Source of the DNA: Ligula intestinalis
Taxonomy: Eukaryota; Platyhelminthes; Cestoda; Diphyllobothriidea; Diphyllobothriidae
DNA length: 64,000 nucleotides
Direction: 5' to 3'
NCBI GenBank assembly: GCA_036362985.1
Contig: JAYGXS010000001.1
Coordinates: 46,581,379 to 46,645,378, forward strand
This document shows positions 49,101-59,879 of this stretch, piece by piece (position 1 is the first letter of the stretch; every line of letters starts with the position of its first letter). A model generated the notes under the pieces. That model saw only the letters and a program-made list of their open reading frames with translations. It was not told where the DNA came from and did not search any database. The position numbers and the translations under genes were made by a program.

Positions 49101-52100
49101 GCCATCAACAGTATCCAAGTCTTCTAGAGTGTCGACAGAACTGTTGCCATAATCAGCATTGTCATCGGATGCAGAATCGCCTCTAGTGTCATTATCAGAA
49201 GAGTTGTCCTCCTGATCCGAAAGCCTAACACTGCCTGTTTTTGCATCACCCTCGTCATCTAACCGTTTGTCCGTCTCAGAATCATCCGTATCCGGAACAC
49301 CCTTGTCACTATGCACCATTAGCATCTTCAGGGTGTCAACGAAAACCGTATATTCCACTTTCTGTAGGGCACTCACCAGAAGCAGTGGTTCGGAAATCCG
49401 AAAAGATGGATAAGAAGGGACGGAGGGAGTCTGCTCAGTATCTGCGTTTGCGGGTTGCGCTGGTATCGCCAGGTTGGCTGTGGAACAAGGCTCTGCAGCG
49501 AACAGACGGTGTAGGAGGTGGCAAGCGAAACGAACGATTGGCTCGTGTTGAGAGTCCACCGGAGCTGAACCCTGATCGATACCCGGGACAAGAGCCTGGC
49601 AAACAAATTGCATGAAAAAAGCCGAAGTAGGGAGACATTGCTTGGCAAGAAGGGTGCCAATAAGTGAGGCCAAGTTGTCCCAAATGTTGGAATTTTCCAG
49701 GCACACAGGCATGTCAACGGTCGTAATGCCGGGATCCGTGTACGCACGAGAAGCAACGATAGTGCACAGGGCTTCAAACCAGGTCTTTTGAAATTCGATG
49801 CACTGTGCCATAAGTTCCGCAAATAGGTCAAAAAGATAGGTAAGATGTTCGTGGGTTCGTGAGTCACTGACTGCAGCAAGTGCCTTGTAGACGAAGTTAA
49901 CTCGAGCCTGAGGATTCGTCCGAACGTCCTCAATACAGGCGCGGAAGGCGGCTCGACTCTCTCCTGTGTTAGTGAGCAACTCCTCTATATAATTCCGAGA
50001 CACTGCGAATGCACTTTCAAAGTGTTCAGGGGGACGTAAGAAGCCGTTGTTGCGATTATTCTCCCGTTCCACAATACGGCTCGCCTTGAGGAGGTCAGTT
50101 AGATATGCGACAATACAAAGTTTGCAGTGAGCTTTTTCCTTCCCCTGGCGTGCCTGAAACATTAAACACGAGAACACACGGAGTTGCAAATCACTCATAG
50201 TCATCAAAACTGGCTGATGGGTTCGCAGAATGCCGATAATTCGAAGACATACGATGGACATGTAAGAGCTCATGAACTGCGATCGAGGACTTGCGACTTG
50301 AAGACGCTCCAAGGTTTGCACAACAGTGTCAAGAAGACAAGTAAGGTTTAGAGAGGCCTCAATCATATCAAAGAATAAGAAAATTGTATGAGGAACAGGT
50401 AGGTAGACGGGCTCATGTGAAGAGGACGATGGTAGAGGGAGATTTTCATGGCCAGAATTTGGAGCCATTTGAACTGGAGAGGAAGTGAGAGGCAGAGTAT
50501 GCTGGTCAGGAAGGCCATAGATTTTTCCTGTATCATTACTGACAGAAGCACCCGATCCAACACTGCCAGAGAGCGACTGCAAGAAGATGGGCGTAGTCTG
50601 TGAGATTACACACTCCATGTCGTAATAAGACAGGCACCGGTACCGTTGCATAAGCTCATCGTGAATTTCCTCTAGCGGCCTTGTATCTTTAGAAGTGCGC
50701 TGACTGATAGTGGGATTCGTCCCGCCGGAAGCCGCTGATTCCTTGTCGCGATCCTTGTTCTTTTTTCTTTTACCCATTTCCCCATGCACAACATCAAGTC
50801 GGTATGCGTTCTTTGTGAACACCTTGGTAAGGTCACGCACAAGTTTACGAATTCTATCCTTAGCCCTGCATCGGGCACGCATGGTCCCGTAAAGAAGCTG
50901 AGCTCGTTGATTGTGTTCATGTGAGTATGATGGATCTTGTGGAATGGGAAAATGGATTAAGAACTGCAAATGGTGGTTAAGATTTGTATGTTCATTCGTC
51001 AAGTTCGAAGGATGATGGCGAGTGTTCACGGGGACAGAAGACAGGACACCAAAATCAGAGCGGACGGAATCTGGATTTTCAACACTGTTGCGATCATTGT
51101 CTTCGGAAACCTCGGACTGTATTGAAAAATTTCCACTTAAGTTTGTCGCTGGAAGGATAGAACATCCCATGGTAGAGGCACGGTTTGTACAGCTTCCTGG
51201 CAAATTATAGGTTCCAAGGGGGCCTACCAGACCCGAAGAGCTAGGCAGATTGCAGCCAAGAGATTCCTGGGAATATGGATGAAAGCTATTGTCAAAAATC
51301 CCTCTGGCAATAAAAGTCCGAACGTAGGCGTCGTGATCAAAAATGCCTCGATCAATGAGCTCCCCAAAAAGGCAAACCAGGGAGCGAAAACAACTCGATT
51401 CGCCAGCAGCGGGACTGGGGGCATGCTGATCCAAAAAATTAATAAGACACTCTTGGAAAAAAAATGGAGTAGCAGACTGATAAGTAGATGTGAAGTGTTC
51501 CAGAAGCCAGGCAACGACAACGGCTCGGTGAAGCCCCGTACGCGTAGGTGAGACAGCCCACTGACAGAGGAATGTCACCAGAGAATAAACGCACCGAGGG
51601 TCATCCGGCTTATAAACCGAAAATAACTCCTCGAAGAGAGTTTCGAGTGGACATAACTCTTTCGAAATACTGAAGTCTTGACGATCAAGAATGTCGAGCA
51701 CACGAAAAAGTGAACCGATCTAAAACAAATAGATAAGGTATTAAAAATGTGTAGATCAAATTCTAAAACGGGAGGATAAAGGTTACCAACAATGGGCGTG
51801 GTTTTCCAGCCAATTATTCACTCTAAGTACAAACATGGCCCAATGCAAAAACTAGAGCTTTCTTTTACCATAATTTTTCGGTTAAATAAATAATGCCGGA
51901 AATCAATTGCATAAGCTGTAGCTGAAAAGCGAGCCGTGGATAACGCCGGACCATTAATGTCTATCAGCAGTATAATCAATTGACAGACGCCTGACACCGA
52001 ATTATACATAACCGATGTCTTGTCTAACTTTCAGAAAAATTATAAATCACAAAAGGGGAAGCCACAATGAGCAGTTCTGGTTTAATGCCGTTAATAAGTC

Positions 52101-55100
52101 AAGTCTCAGTCCAAAGCCGAGAATACCTAAGACCTGAAAGGAGGTCTAGCGGGTTACCACTTTAGCTATGGATCGGAGAGCTCAAAGTTGGGATGAAATA
52201 TAGAAGTTCTTGTCTTCAGCTCCTCGTTTGATCGTACAGTGTCGGGCGGTGGAAAACACATATGCATTACCAAGCACCATTTAAACAGTATCAGGAAAGA
52301 CAAAAGATAAGTACGCTAGGCAGAGAGCAGAGGTGTTTGGTGGACTCCACTACCAAGTGAAGGGGCAACACAAAATCAAAAGCAGATTAGGACAATAGAA
52401 AGTATATAAAAATAGGTATTTAGTGGTTTTACCAAACCACGCACGCGCGTAAGTTTCAATGCGTTACTTGGAGCAAGGTCAACATCTAGTGACTGACTGG
52501 TTTGCATTTTAATATGAGAGAAGAAAAGGAAACGAAAAAACTTAAGCAGGATTTGTTACCTTCAGTCTTTTACCGTTTTCAGCTGACACCATTCTATTCG
52601 CAGCGTGAAGACTCAAAAATGACTCACGAACTTTGTGGCAAAAAGGCTACGGCTAATGCACGGGATCAACTTTCCATAAGCCAGGCCCAGGTCTTAACAG
52701 TTAGTGAAGCTACTCAATGAGGATTACGAATGCTAAGGGATTTAGAAAAAAAAAGTAAACACAGTTACATACTATCCGTAATACTGCATCAGAGACAGGA
52801 ACGACTCAATTTTGTCAGTTGGACAGGCGGTTACGTACTGTGCTGCGATGTGACAGGGTATGGTCCCCTAACTTCCAATTTATGTCATCGTTTAGTCGGT
52901 CAGCCTTCAATTCGACGAACAGACTTCACCGAGTTCGGTGACTGTCCAAAAGTTAGTCAGCCAACAGAAGTCGGAAGACTACTCATCTTGTTCTTAGACA
53001 GTAAACACCACCATTTGAAAATTTTTGGCACATACGTTTGCACTAATAAAATGGTCATGGTAGTATGCTGCAACTTAAACAGCTGAACTGAAGAAAATTT
53101 GTGCACATGTATAGAAGAGCTCTTCCTGGCAGGGAAGAATTCTGTTTTTATATTAGCAGTATTCATCTCGAGCGAGTGAATCACGACACCAAAATTGTTC
53201 TGATTGCACTACCCAGCACTGACTGATGAGACTGCTCTAGAAGGTCTCTCTTATGCTGCTGAGCGTTGCCCTTGGAGTAGCAGCTAATTCTTCAGACTTT
53301 CCATTTTTACTAACCATAACCATAAAACCAACTTAAATACAAACTCGCAATTCTATGAGATTTTAGTTTTCCTTCCAGGTTGATGATGACGGTTCTTTGG
53401 AACCAATTTCGAAGTGGAAGCCGGAGGTTCCCTTTCGTGACATGCGATAACCAAAAATATCCAGCACATGTGTTATTTCAGTACGCTAGCCGGCTGCTTC
53501 AACCAAATAACACTGAGGCTAGAGGAGCATCCCTATACGTGACACCAGTAGAAATGCAGTTGATCTTTGGAAATAACGGCAATTGTCATAACAAAAGACC
53601 AGTCACATGTCACTGGCATAGCAAACACAGTTGAAGGTCATGTTCTATAAATGGAAAAACCGGCAGAGCACCTCTAAAATTCAACAACTGATGCTTGAAA
53701 ATTTACCAAGAAAAAACAGGACAGGATTGTGAAGCGGACGCTAATTACAACATCACGATGGATATTACTTGCATGAAATACCATTTTAATGGGTTCTGAG
53801 CTGGGTTAAGAAACTGCGTTAAATACAGCCTAAAGATTATAGAATCAAATTATTTAATTGAAAGATATTGTAAATAACTAGAGTTCGTTTACCAAGTCCA
53901 CATTAGCAGAGTTTTCCCAAGAAAAACAAGACAATGGACTGCGTATAAACCTTAAATGCCCGTCATTTTCAGTCTAACCGGAAGATTTTTATCTTTTGAT
54001 GAAAATAATACAGAAAAAAAGATAAAACATTGAAATACCAACAACTATATCAAGCAAATCAATATTAAAAGTAGACGTACATTCGACTCATTACACTCAT
54101 CTCCACGAGCATTCCCAGAAGATGGGAAAAGACACCAACCTGTCTCAGCAAGTTTCCCTCGCTCACTCAAAGCTGTCTCGGTCTCCATTAAGCACTTTCG
54201 AATTTTAGTGGCCTCTGGTCCAGGCGGAAGGGGGAGAAATGCGAGAGAACACGGTAGCAGATCGAGGGGGGACCCATTAAGGAAAGGATAGACCGACTTC
54301 GAAGATATTCTGTTCCAAACAGCGGCCGATGGGCAATTTAAGGTTAACGAAGCAATTAGACTGCTTAGAGACATTAAAATCCCCCTGTGATGTGGACAGG
54401 ATATCAGTTCCAAGTATTCTTCTGGTCTGCCAAGTGAGGTAGTAGGCGACAAACGTTGTAAACAGTCGAAGGAGAATTTGGAAAACGCAGAGCACGACCA
54501 ATACAGAAGACGCCGAGTAAGTAGTTCACTCTCCGTGAAGCGCGAACCAAGTCGTAAAACATACGGCAAGAGGAACTTGAAAACGGCTAGTCTGTCGTTT
54601 TCCAACGACCACACTTTTGCTTCTCTGGGTGAGCCAAAGGGACCCTCATCCTTCGGATCCGGTTGCAAACATAGGGAATAAAACTCCTCGATTTTGGCAA
54701 CAAACCACTTGAGAACCTCGCAGTGCTCAGCCAGATTGTTATCGTACATAGCTATAAGTAAACGAAACAAATAATCCCACTTCTGACAGGCGCCTTCGAA
54801 TTCGACCTTCTTCCACAGCACAGCCTCCAAAAGAGGCACATGGTCAAGTATCTTTAACAAAGTCGAAGTCCATTCTGACATTGGATCAGTAGCGCGTGAT
54901 TTCTTTTTAACATTTTCAGCAAGAGCGGAGCTTTGTATAACGCTCATGTTTATGAACCACAGAGCACGGGAGACGGACACACGATTGTTTAAGAGCTTCT
55001 GTAGAATCTCTTCCTTTCCCTTGTGATAGTAAGGCAGGCGCTTGCTGAGGTTAACAAGTGATCCAGAACCTGAAAGTTCAATGAACCAGTCGCTAACTTG

Positions 55101-55427
55101 CGAACGGTTCCGCTCAATAGCTGGCACCACTGTGTCCTTAAAGTTGGTGTAATTTCTTCTTTTTGAATCAAATATGCTTGTCGTGTGTGTCTTCCGAACG
55201 AGGACACTGTAGTAGAGATTCCATACGGAGTCCATGTCAGCAGCCGATAAAAGGCTTTTTGCTGAATCATATTCCGAACTGACAGGCTTTCTGTATTTAA
55301 AGCCATCCTTGACCAAATCGTCAGTAAGTTCATCCTCAGGCTGGCTCTTTTGTTGAGTATAGACGTCAGGAAGCCATGATCCCTTCTTTTTAAGTGGCCG
55401 ATTTTCCAGCGAAGGGAATTTACTCAT
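40110..55427 (-). CDS. MED12: Mediator complex subunit 12 (kinase module), three exons
   Basis: MED12 links Cyclin C-CDK8 to MED13 in the Mediator kinase module in the nucleus and activates the kinase. Exons on the - strand are 55427-54081, 51719-48360 and 43370-40110, giving about 2655 residues (human protein about 2180). Both junctions are GT-AG and phase 0, and no internal stop remains. The N-terminus (RPLKKKG, then LPDVYTQQKSQPEDELTDDLVKDG ending at residue 42, quoted without gaps in neither human nor fly) matches the MED12 N-terminal activation segment; Gly42 corresponds to human Gly44. An LCEWAV-type block reads LCQWAV at about 500-505. FPIPQDPSYSHEHNQRAQ matches the human FPIPQEESCSHECNQR stretch, and PPWDVYDP the human SPWDLFE region. 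An acidic then basic insert lies at about 1275-1345, Gly-rich sequence follows residue ~1770, and the last ~700 residues are Gln/Pro/Ser-rich with a Q7 run near 2412. The ATG at 55427 opens the conserved N-terminus. Confidence 0.96.
40818..40842 (-). repeat. MED12: CAG-type trinucleotide repeat coding poly-Gln
   Basis: Seven consecutive Gln codons in the Gln-rich tail of MED12, mostly CAG. Vertebrate MED12 also has poly-Gln near its C-terminus. The tract is a candidate for length variation. Confidence 0.9.
43371..48359 (-). other. MED12: MED12 intron 2 (4989 bp)
   Basis: Donor GTGAGT follows the codon GAT at 48362-48360, and acceptor TATTTTAG precedes ATT at 43370. Contains only short open frames; the longest (46523-46879, + strand) has no recognisable content. 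Two partly palindromic TTTTAAGTAGG-type motifs occur at about 45300-45320 and 45500-45520. Confidence 0.9.
51720..54080 (-). other. MED12: MED12 intron 1 (2361 bp)
   Basis: Donor GTACGT follows AAT at 54083-54081, and acceptor TTGTTTTAG precedes ATC at 51719. The joined protein NIGSLFRVLDILD aligns with the human IGRVLHTLEVLD region, which supports a direct join. A 118-codon + strand frame (52730-53086) has no recognisable motif. Confidence 0.92.
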
Positions 55428-55884
55428 TAGAAGACTTCGAATTGAAATCCCGAAGGCTCAGCTGATGCTCATTTAGCGAACTATCGCCTATCAGGCAATA
55501 AAAACACCAAAATTGGCGCTTTCGTGTACATAATAATAAAAACAAGTGACGCTTGTTCAGGCCACCTCTAGGCCTGTCTCTGGGCCTGCAGTTCAAATTA
55601 TACTATATTGAACATCAAAGCAGCAGGATATTTGTGGCTTTTGGGTGCGATTGGACAATAGTTCTTCATTGTTGTCCGTACAGCCGGCTATGGAACGGAA
55701 GTAGGCCTTACCTACCGGAGTACGTAGCTTGTCAATGATCGTAGCTCAGACGTATTGGAAGAGGAGACTTGAGGCTTTCAAATGTTGAAAACCTAGGCTG
55801 TTTGCTACTTAAATTTGGCAAGATAGTGTGCTTAATGTTGTTTTGGACGCCAGTAATCTTTTCTCTCCTTCGTCATGACTGTAG
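55428..55884. other. MED12 upstream flank
   Basis: Must contain the MED12 promoter and 5' UTR on the - strand. No TATA box or trans-splice acceptor can be assigned with confidence. Confidence 0.45.
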
Positions 55885-56100
55885 AAGTTCCGAAGAAGAA
55901 GATGCGATCACTGGAACAAGGACTTTATTTTCCTGACGTTTCGGATTCCGTCGGGAATCCTGAGTCATAGGTTATCGTAAGCAGGTCTGAGACATGCGCA
56001 GATAAGGGGTTGTGACATCAGCCACAACTGGGCCATGCACATGATCACGGAGTTATTTGAGTACCTACACAGTATTACCTATGATGGTTGGGCGCGTTTT
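55885..56100 (-). mobile_element. Penelope-like element 3' end fragment
   Basis: On the - strand the segment reads GACTCAGGATTCC, CGAC, GGAATCC, GAAACGTCAGG, AAAATAAAG, a typical PLE 3' terminal layout with a perfect 7-bp stem (55960-55954 with 55949-55943), GAAAC and a poly(A) signal (55929-55924). No coding part is recognisable upstream, so it is a severely 5'-truncated copy. It lies about 460 bp upstream of the MED12 start codon. Confidence 0.65.
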
Positions 56101-57589
56101 CAAAATAACATGTGTCACGCATGTCTATATCATATCGTTCATACCTAATGCCCCAGTTCTACCTTGTCACTGAATATGGCTATAGTGTTTAAAGCCAATA
56201 TAAAAGCACAGTCGAAATAAACTTAATGTTTTAATTTAACAAATGGTAACAATTCTTTGGAAACAGAGTTTTAGGTAACGCATACTTCTGGATAGCAAAA
56301 TAAAACGGAGTCAGAATTTGGATTGTTCATCTAGAGTGATGACTGCTATTCTGAACACGGAACTTCGCCCACGAAACAGTATATGATTAATTACGTTTCA
56401 TGATGAAGCTGTAGGTTATCGCCGGATGCTGATTTCGTGGTTCATTTAATAGACTGCATAATCGACCGTTTTCGCCTAGCTACAAGAAAACGCAAATGGA
56501 ATAATGTGTAACAAACCGCAGATTCTACAAAGTTATTTGAGTGAACCAATAAAACTTATTGTGCGGATTCTGGATGAGGGTGATGAAATCGCAGGTCAGC
56601 AAAGATGGCCAATGTTCCTTCCCTCTGTGCGGCTGATGCCACTCCCTAGGTTACAGTACCGTTTCGTATGATCCCTAGCCTCGGTATCCCTCGATCCTAA
56701 CACGTAGTTACTGATAGCGCTGCACTCTCCACCGGTATCTATCTTTTATTTCAAAACCACCTCTTACTCCAAAAGGATCGATTGTACAATCCACTGATAA
56801 TCATTTATATCGTATTCTTCTTCTCTTTGGTGTGTACGTATTCTTTTATCGTAACAGATCTTATAATTATTTTGGTATTCTTTTACATACCTTGGTGTGT
56901 GTAGTTGCGTGTTTTTGGTGGTAAACAACCCCATGCGACATTAAATAATTGGAGCTTTATGCAGGTGAACTGCTTCTTTGGGCGTGTGCCGAACTCAACG
57001 TCTGCGGCTGTTGCAAATGTTCATGAGTAACGTCGCAAAGGCACGTGAAATTATTAAATTAAGTGGATAAGGAAGAAGGGTGGTAGGGCACCATATCACT
57101 TAGTATATTATCCAGAACTTTCGAACACTTACAGGAGTCCAGTGCAAGAAACAACAACAAAATAGGCATAAGTTTTAGTGTGTTTACACCTATCAACTGT
57201 CAAGGGTCATCCGTGATAGTAAGTTAGCTTGACTAAGTGCTAGCACCATTTGGAGCCTTTCCTAAGACCTCGAGCCTAGCCCAGTTTCTTTGTTTGTTAG
57301 CTCTGACCGCATACAGGCGATAAATGTCCACGTGAGATGACCTTTACCGCCTGAGAGGACGCAGATGCACGCACTTGCTCGTGCGCGCCACTGGAGGCAG
57401 TTGTCCCAATGCACCAATGCGCCAATCAGGCTACAGGCGAACACGCACCTGACATTATCTTATGAGACACTGTTACCTCTGACACGAGGAGAAATGCATC
57501 ACACACGCGGCGAATGAGAACAGATTAGTCCGCTCCCAAAGCCGGGGCGCTGGAGATTAACCAGTGGCAACAGCAACCCGAGACAGCTC
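56101..57589. other. Intergenic stretch, no gene
   Basis: AT-rich with no frame of recognisable content. Confidence 0.45.
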
Positions 57590-57939
57590 TGTTGTAATGG
57601 ATGCCTGGTCGAGATATCACCACCCAATAACGCCTTGTGTGAGTCCCCAAAGGAAGAACGCGACAAGAAGTGCGCAACAGCAGAAGTCTTTTAGTGTATT
57701 GGGTTCAACGTTTTTAAGAAACCAACGTGTGTGCACGATTTCCCTTGAGCCAATCAGATTCTCTCTTGAAATAGTCACCGGTATTATGGGCTGTTGACTC
57801 AGTGAGTGAACGCAACTAGAAATTCAAATTATTGATTGATTGTCTAGCACAATTAATTAGCGCGCGTAGGCCGAGCGATAGCCTATTGTGGACGTGGCTA
57901 CATGCTGTCTCTATGCTAGCCGTTGGGTTTCTCCTAACA
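57590..57939 (-). repeat. 3' LTR of a Gypsy-type element, family G
   Basis: A 350-bp LTR on the - strand that starts TGTTAGGAG at 57939 and ends TTACAACA at 57590, so its tips form the TGTT...AACA inverted repeat. A purine tract AAAGAGGGGAAT immediately precedes it on the - strand. It matches 63319-63671 over its full length. Confidence 0.85.
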
Positions 57940-59200
57940 ATTCCCCTCTTTGAAGACAAATTGTAGGATTTGAGTTTCGGGTTCACTTGTGACGGAACTG
58001 TTCGCATTCTTTTCCGGTTTGGTCGCCAAGGGGCTGAAATTCTTGCTTTTTCTCACTGGAGTCCTTCTTGGAGAGGTTTAGGGAGTCGGTTGCCGTCGTG
58101 GAAGAAGAGGAAGGGGGCTTTGTTGTGGCACCATGCCTTTTGCGCACGCCGGAGTGAGTTAACTGACTAAGTGTTTGATGGGGCCCGGAAGCCGCCGGGG
58201 CTTTCCCTCCTGGTTCCTCCTCCTTCTTCTTAGGCACCTTGGCAGGAGATGGGGACGTTGACATCAGATTTGTTGTTAGTTGATTTGATTTGGAAGTATT
58301 GGGTCAAGTTGACTGCACGCCATTCCAAAAGCGGTTAAGTGGCAAATCAATGCGACCGAGTTCCTCGATCCAGTCAAGGCCAATTAGGTCCAGCTTCGGG
58401 TGGTTGGTAAGGTAGCATGTTCCCATGAAATGTGCCCTCGCATTCAAGCTCATCCGTGAGCTGGAGAAATCCGCCAGAAACATTAATTGTATTTTTGGCC
58501 GATGTGATCATCGAAGGCCGTCAAATCCTCTGCCATGTGCGCTTGCAGACAATTTTGATGTCCGAGGCTGTGTCAAATTGGAGAAATACAGGTTTGCCAT
58601 TGATAGCAACCGTAAGGTACTTCCTACGTGCTTCATATTCTGTCTGGAATGTGGTAAGTATTGAGTTGGACTTTAGGCCACAGTAAGGTAAAGGGCGTTT
58701 GGAATTTCTGGCCTTCTGTTGCCTGCCCTTGAATTTCGTGATTGGACTGCTGGACAGTGGTCTTCATTATGCCCTCGTTAAGGCATTTCTGAGAAACGTG
58801 CTTCTTGAATGGACAGAAGCGTACAAAATGCCAGTCACTACACTACCAGCACGCTGATTGTGGTTTTCTGGGCGTGGGATCATTGGACTTCTGCGGCGAG
58901 ATCAACTTAGTCCAAGTGACAGCATGAAAATTGGTGGTGGCAAACGATGAACTGGGATGCCTCACGATCGCAAAATCATGATTGAGATTCTTCAGCCGCT
59001 GAAAGTCGGCCAACAAGTTAAATTCAGTTCCTGTTCAAGTATTGAGAGCCCACGGGTCTGAATTTCAGCATCACGAGGTGACTGCAAGGCGCTCACAAAG
59101 ATGAGGCACTTGTATTTGTCATCGGTTGACTCTCGGAGTTTAAACCATTCACACTCTCGGTCGACACTATTTCTTTCTTTGGAATAACTTGCCAATCGAA
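57940..59200 (-). mobile_element. Internally deleted Gypsy (Ty3-like) retrotransposon: gag end and protease
   Basis: Reading down from 59195: a gag-like segment (KYKCLIFVSALQSPRDAEIQ, LSILEQELN), a zinc-knuckle-like Cys-His stretch (CSDWHFVRFCPFKKH, near 58850-58790), then the aspartic protease with YLTVAINGKPVFLQFDTASD (near 58620-58560) and its catalytic DTA. After the protease the sequence jumps to a charged, Ser/Pro/Lys-rich frame (58264-57983, MSTSPSPAKVPKKKEEEPGG) and then the purine tract and 3' LTR. RT, RNase H and integrase are missing, and no 5' LTR is seen. A stop and frameshifts break the gag-protease frame. It cannot move by itself. Confidence 0.78.
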
Positions 59201-59306
59201 ATTAGGTCGTTAACTAGACTGTCTGCTTTCAAACAGAGACTGCACATTTATCTTAACACTGACTCTATTAACCTTCTATTCTCCGCATCTTTTTCGAGCA
59301 GCTTTC

Positions 59307-59750
59307 TCCATGAACCCGAGAAAGGACCATTGGGAATTTAGAAGATCCGCTTGTAACTATTCTCTCTGCCTCGTGTCCCCCGAGAACCTAGATGTTTCCA
59401 TTAACCACCGCTGAAACAAACGAAGCCACGTGGAAGTACTCAGTCTAAAATGCTGTAGTTTCGTTGAATACCCACCTTCATCAGACCACCCACACTTATT
59501 TCTGCTCTTTTACTATCTTTCTAAGCAGTTTTTTTCTCTTGCACACTTTTTGAACATGGAGGCCCGTTGAACACTGTCTCCATATTCACTCTTTCTCCAT
59601 GACCCCGAGAAAGGACCATCGGGAATTTAAGAGATCCGCTTGAAACTATTCTCTCTGCCTCGTGTCCCCCGAGAACATAGATGTTTCCATTAACCACCAC
59701 TGAATCACACGAAGCCACGCGGAAGTACTCAGTACTCAGTAAGAGTTTTT
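59307..59750 (-). pseudogene. Kelch-repeat gene fragment, tandemly duplicated
   Basis: Two stretches of about 140 bp (59307-59443 and 59599-59743) are close copies in direct orientation, 292 bp apart. On the - strand the right copy encodes ASCDSVVVNGNIYVLGGHEA with ERIVSSGSLKFPMVLSR, the NGxIYVLGG core of a Kelch propeller blade. The left copy reads VVNGNI, stop, VLGGHEA, so its Tyr codon has become TAG. Kelch blades form beta-propellers, often in ubiquitin-ligase adaptors. With no complete exon or neighbouring blades, this looks like a captured or decayed fragment. It lies between Gypsy and LINE debris. Confidence 0.65.
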
Positions 59751-59879
59751 TGTAACTGCCATAATTTTTCGTTTTTAATTCAAAATTACCTGCAAAAAAT
59801 TGCTAAATGTTGCCCCAAAAGGACAATTTCTGCTGAAATTATAACGACTTTCTACGTCTACTTGCACATATTGTCAACT

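Noticed and set aside
52730..53086. A gene within MED12 intron 1
   Set aside because: 118 open codons, but no motif, no splice context and no conservation visible.
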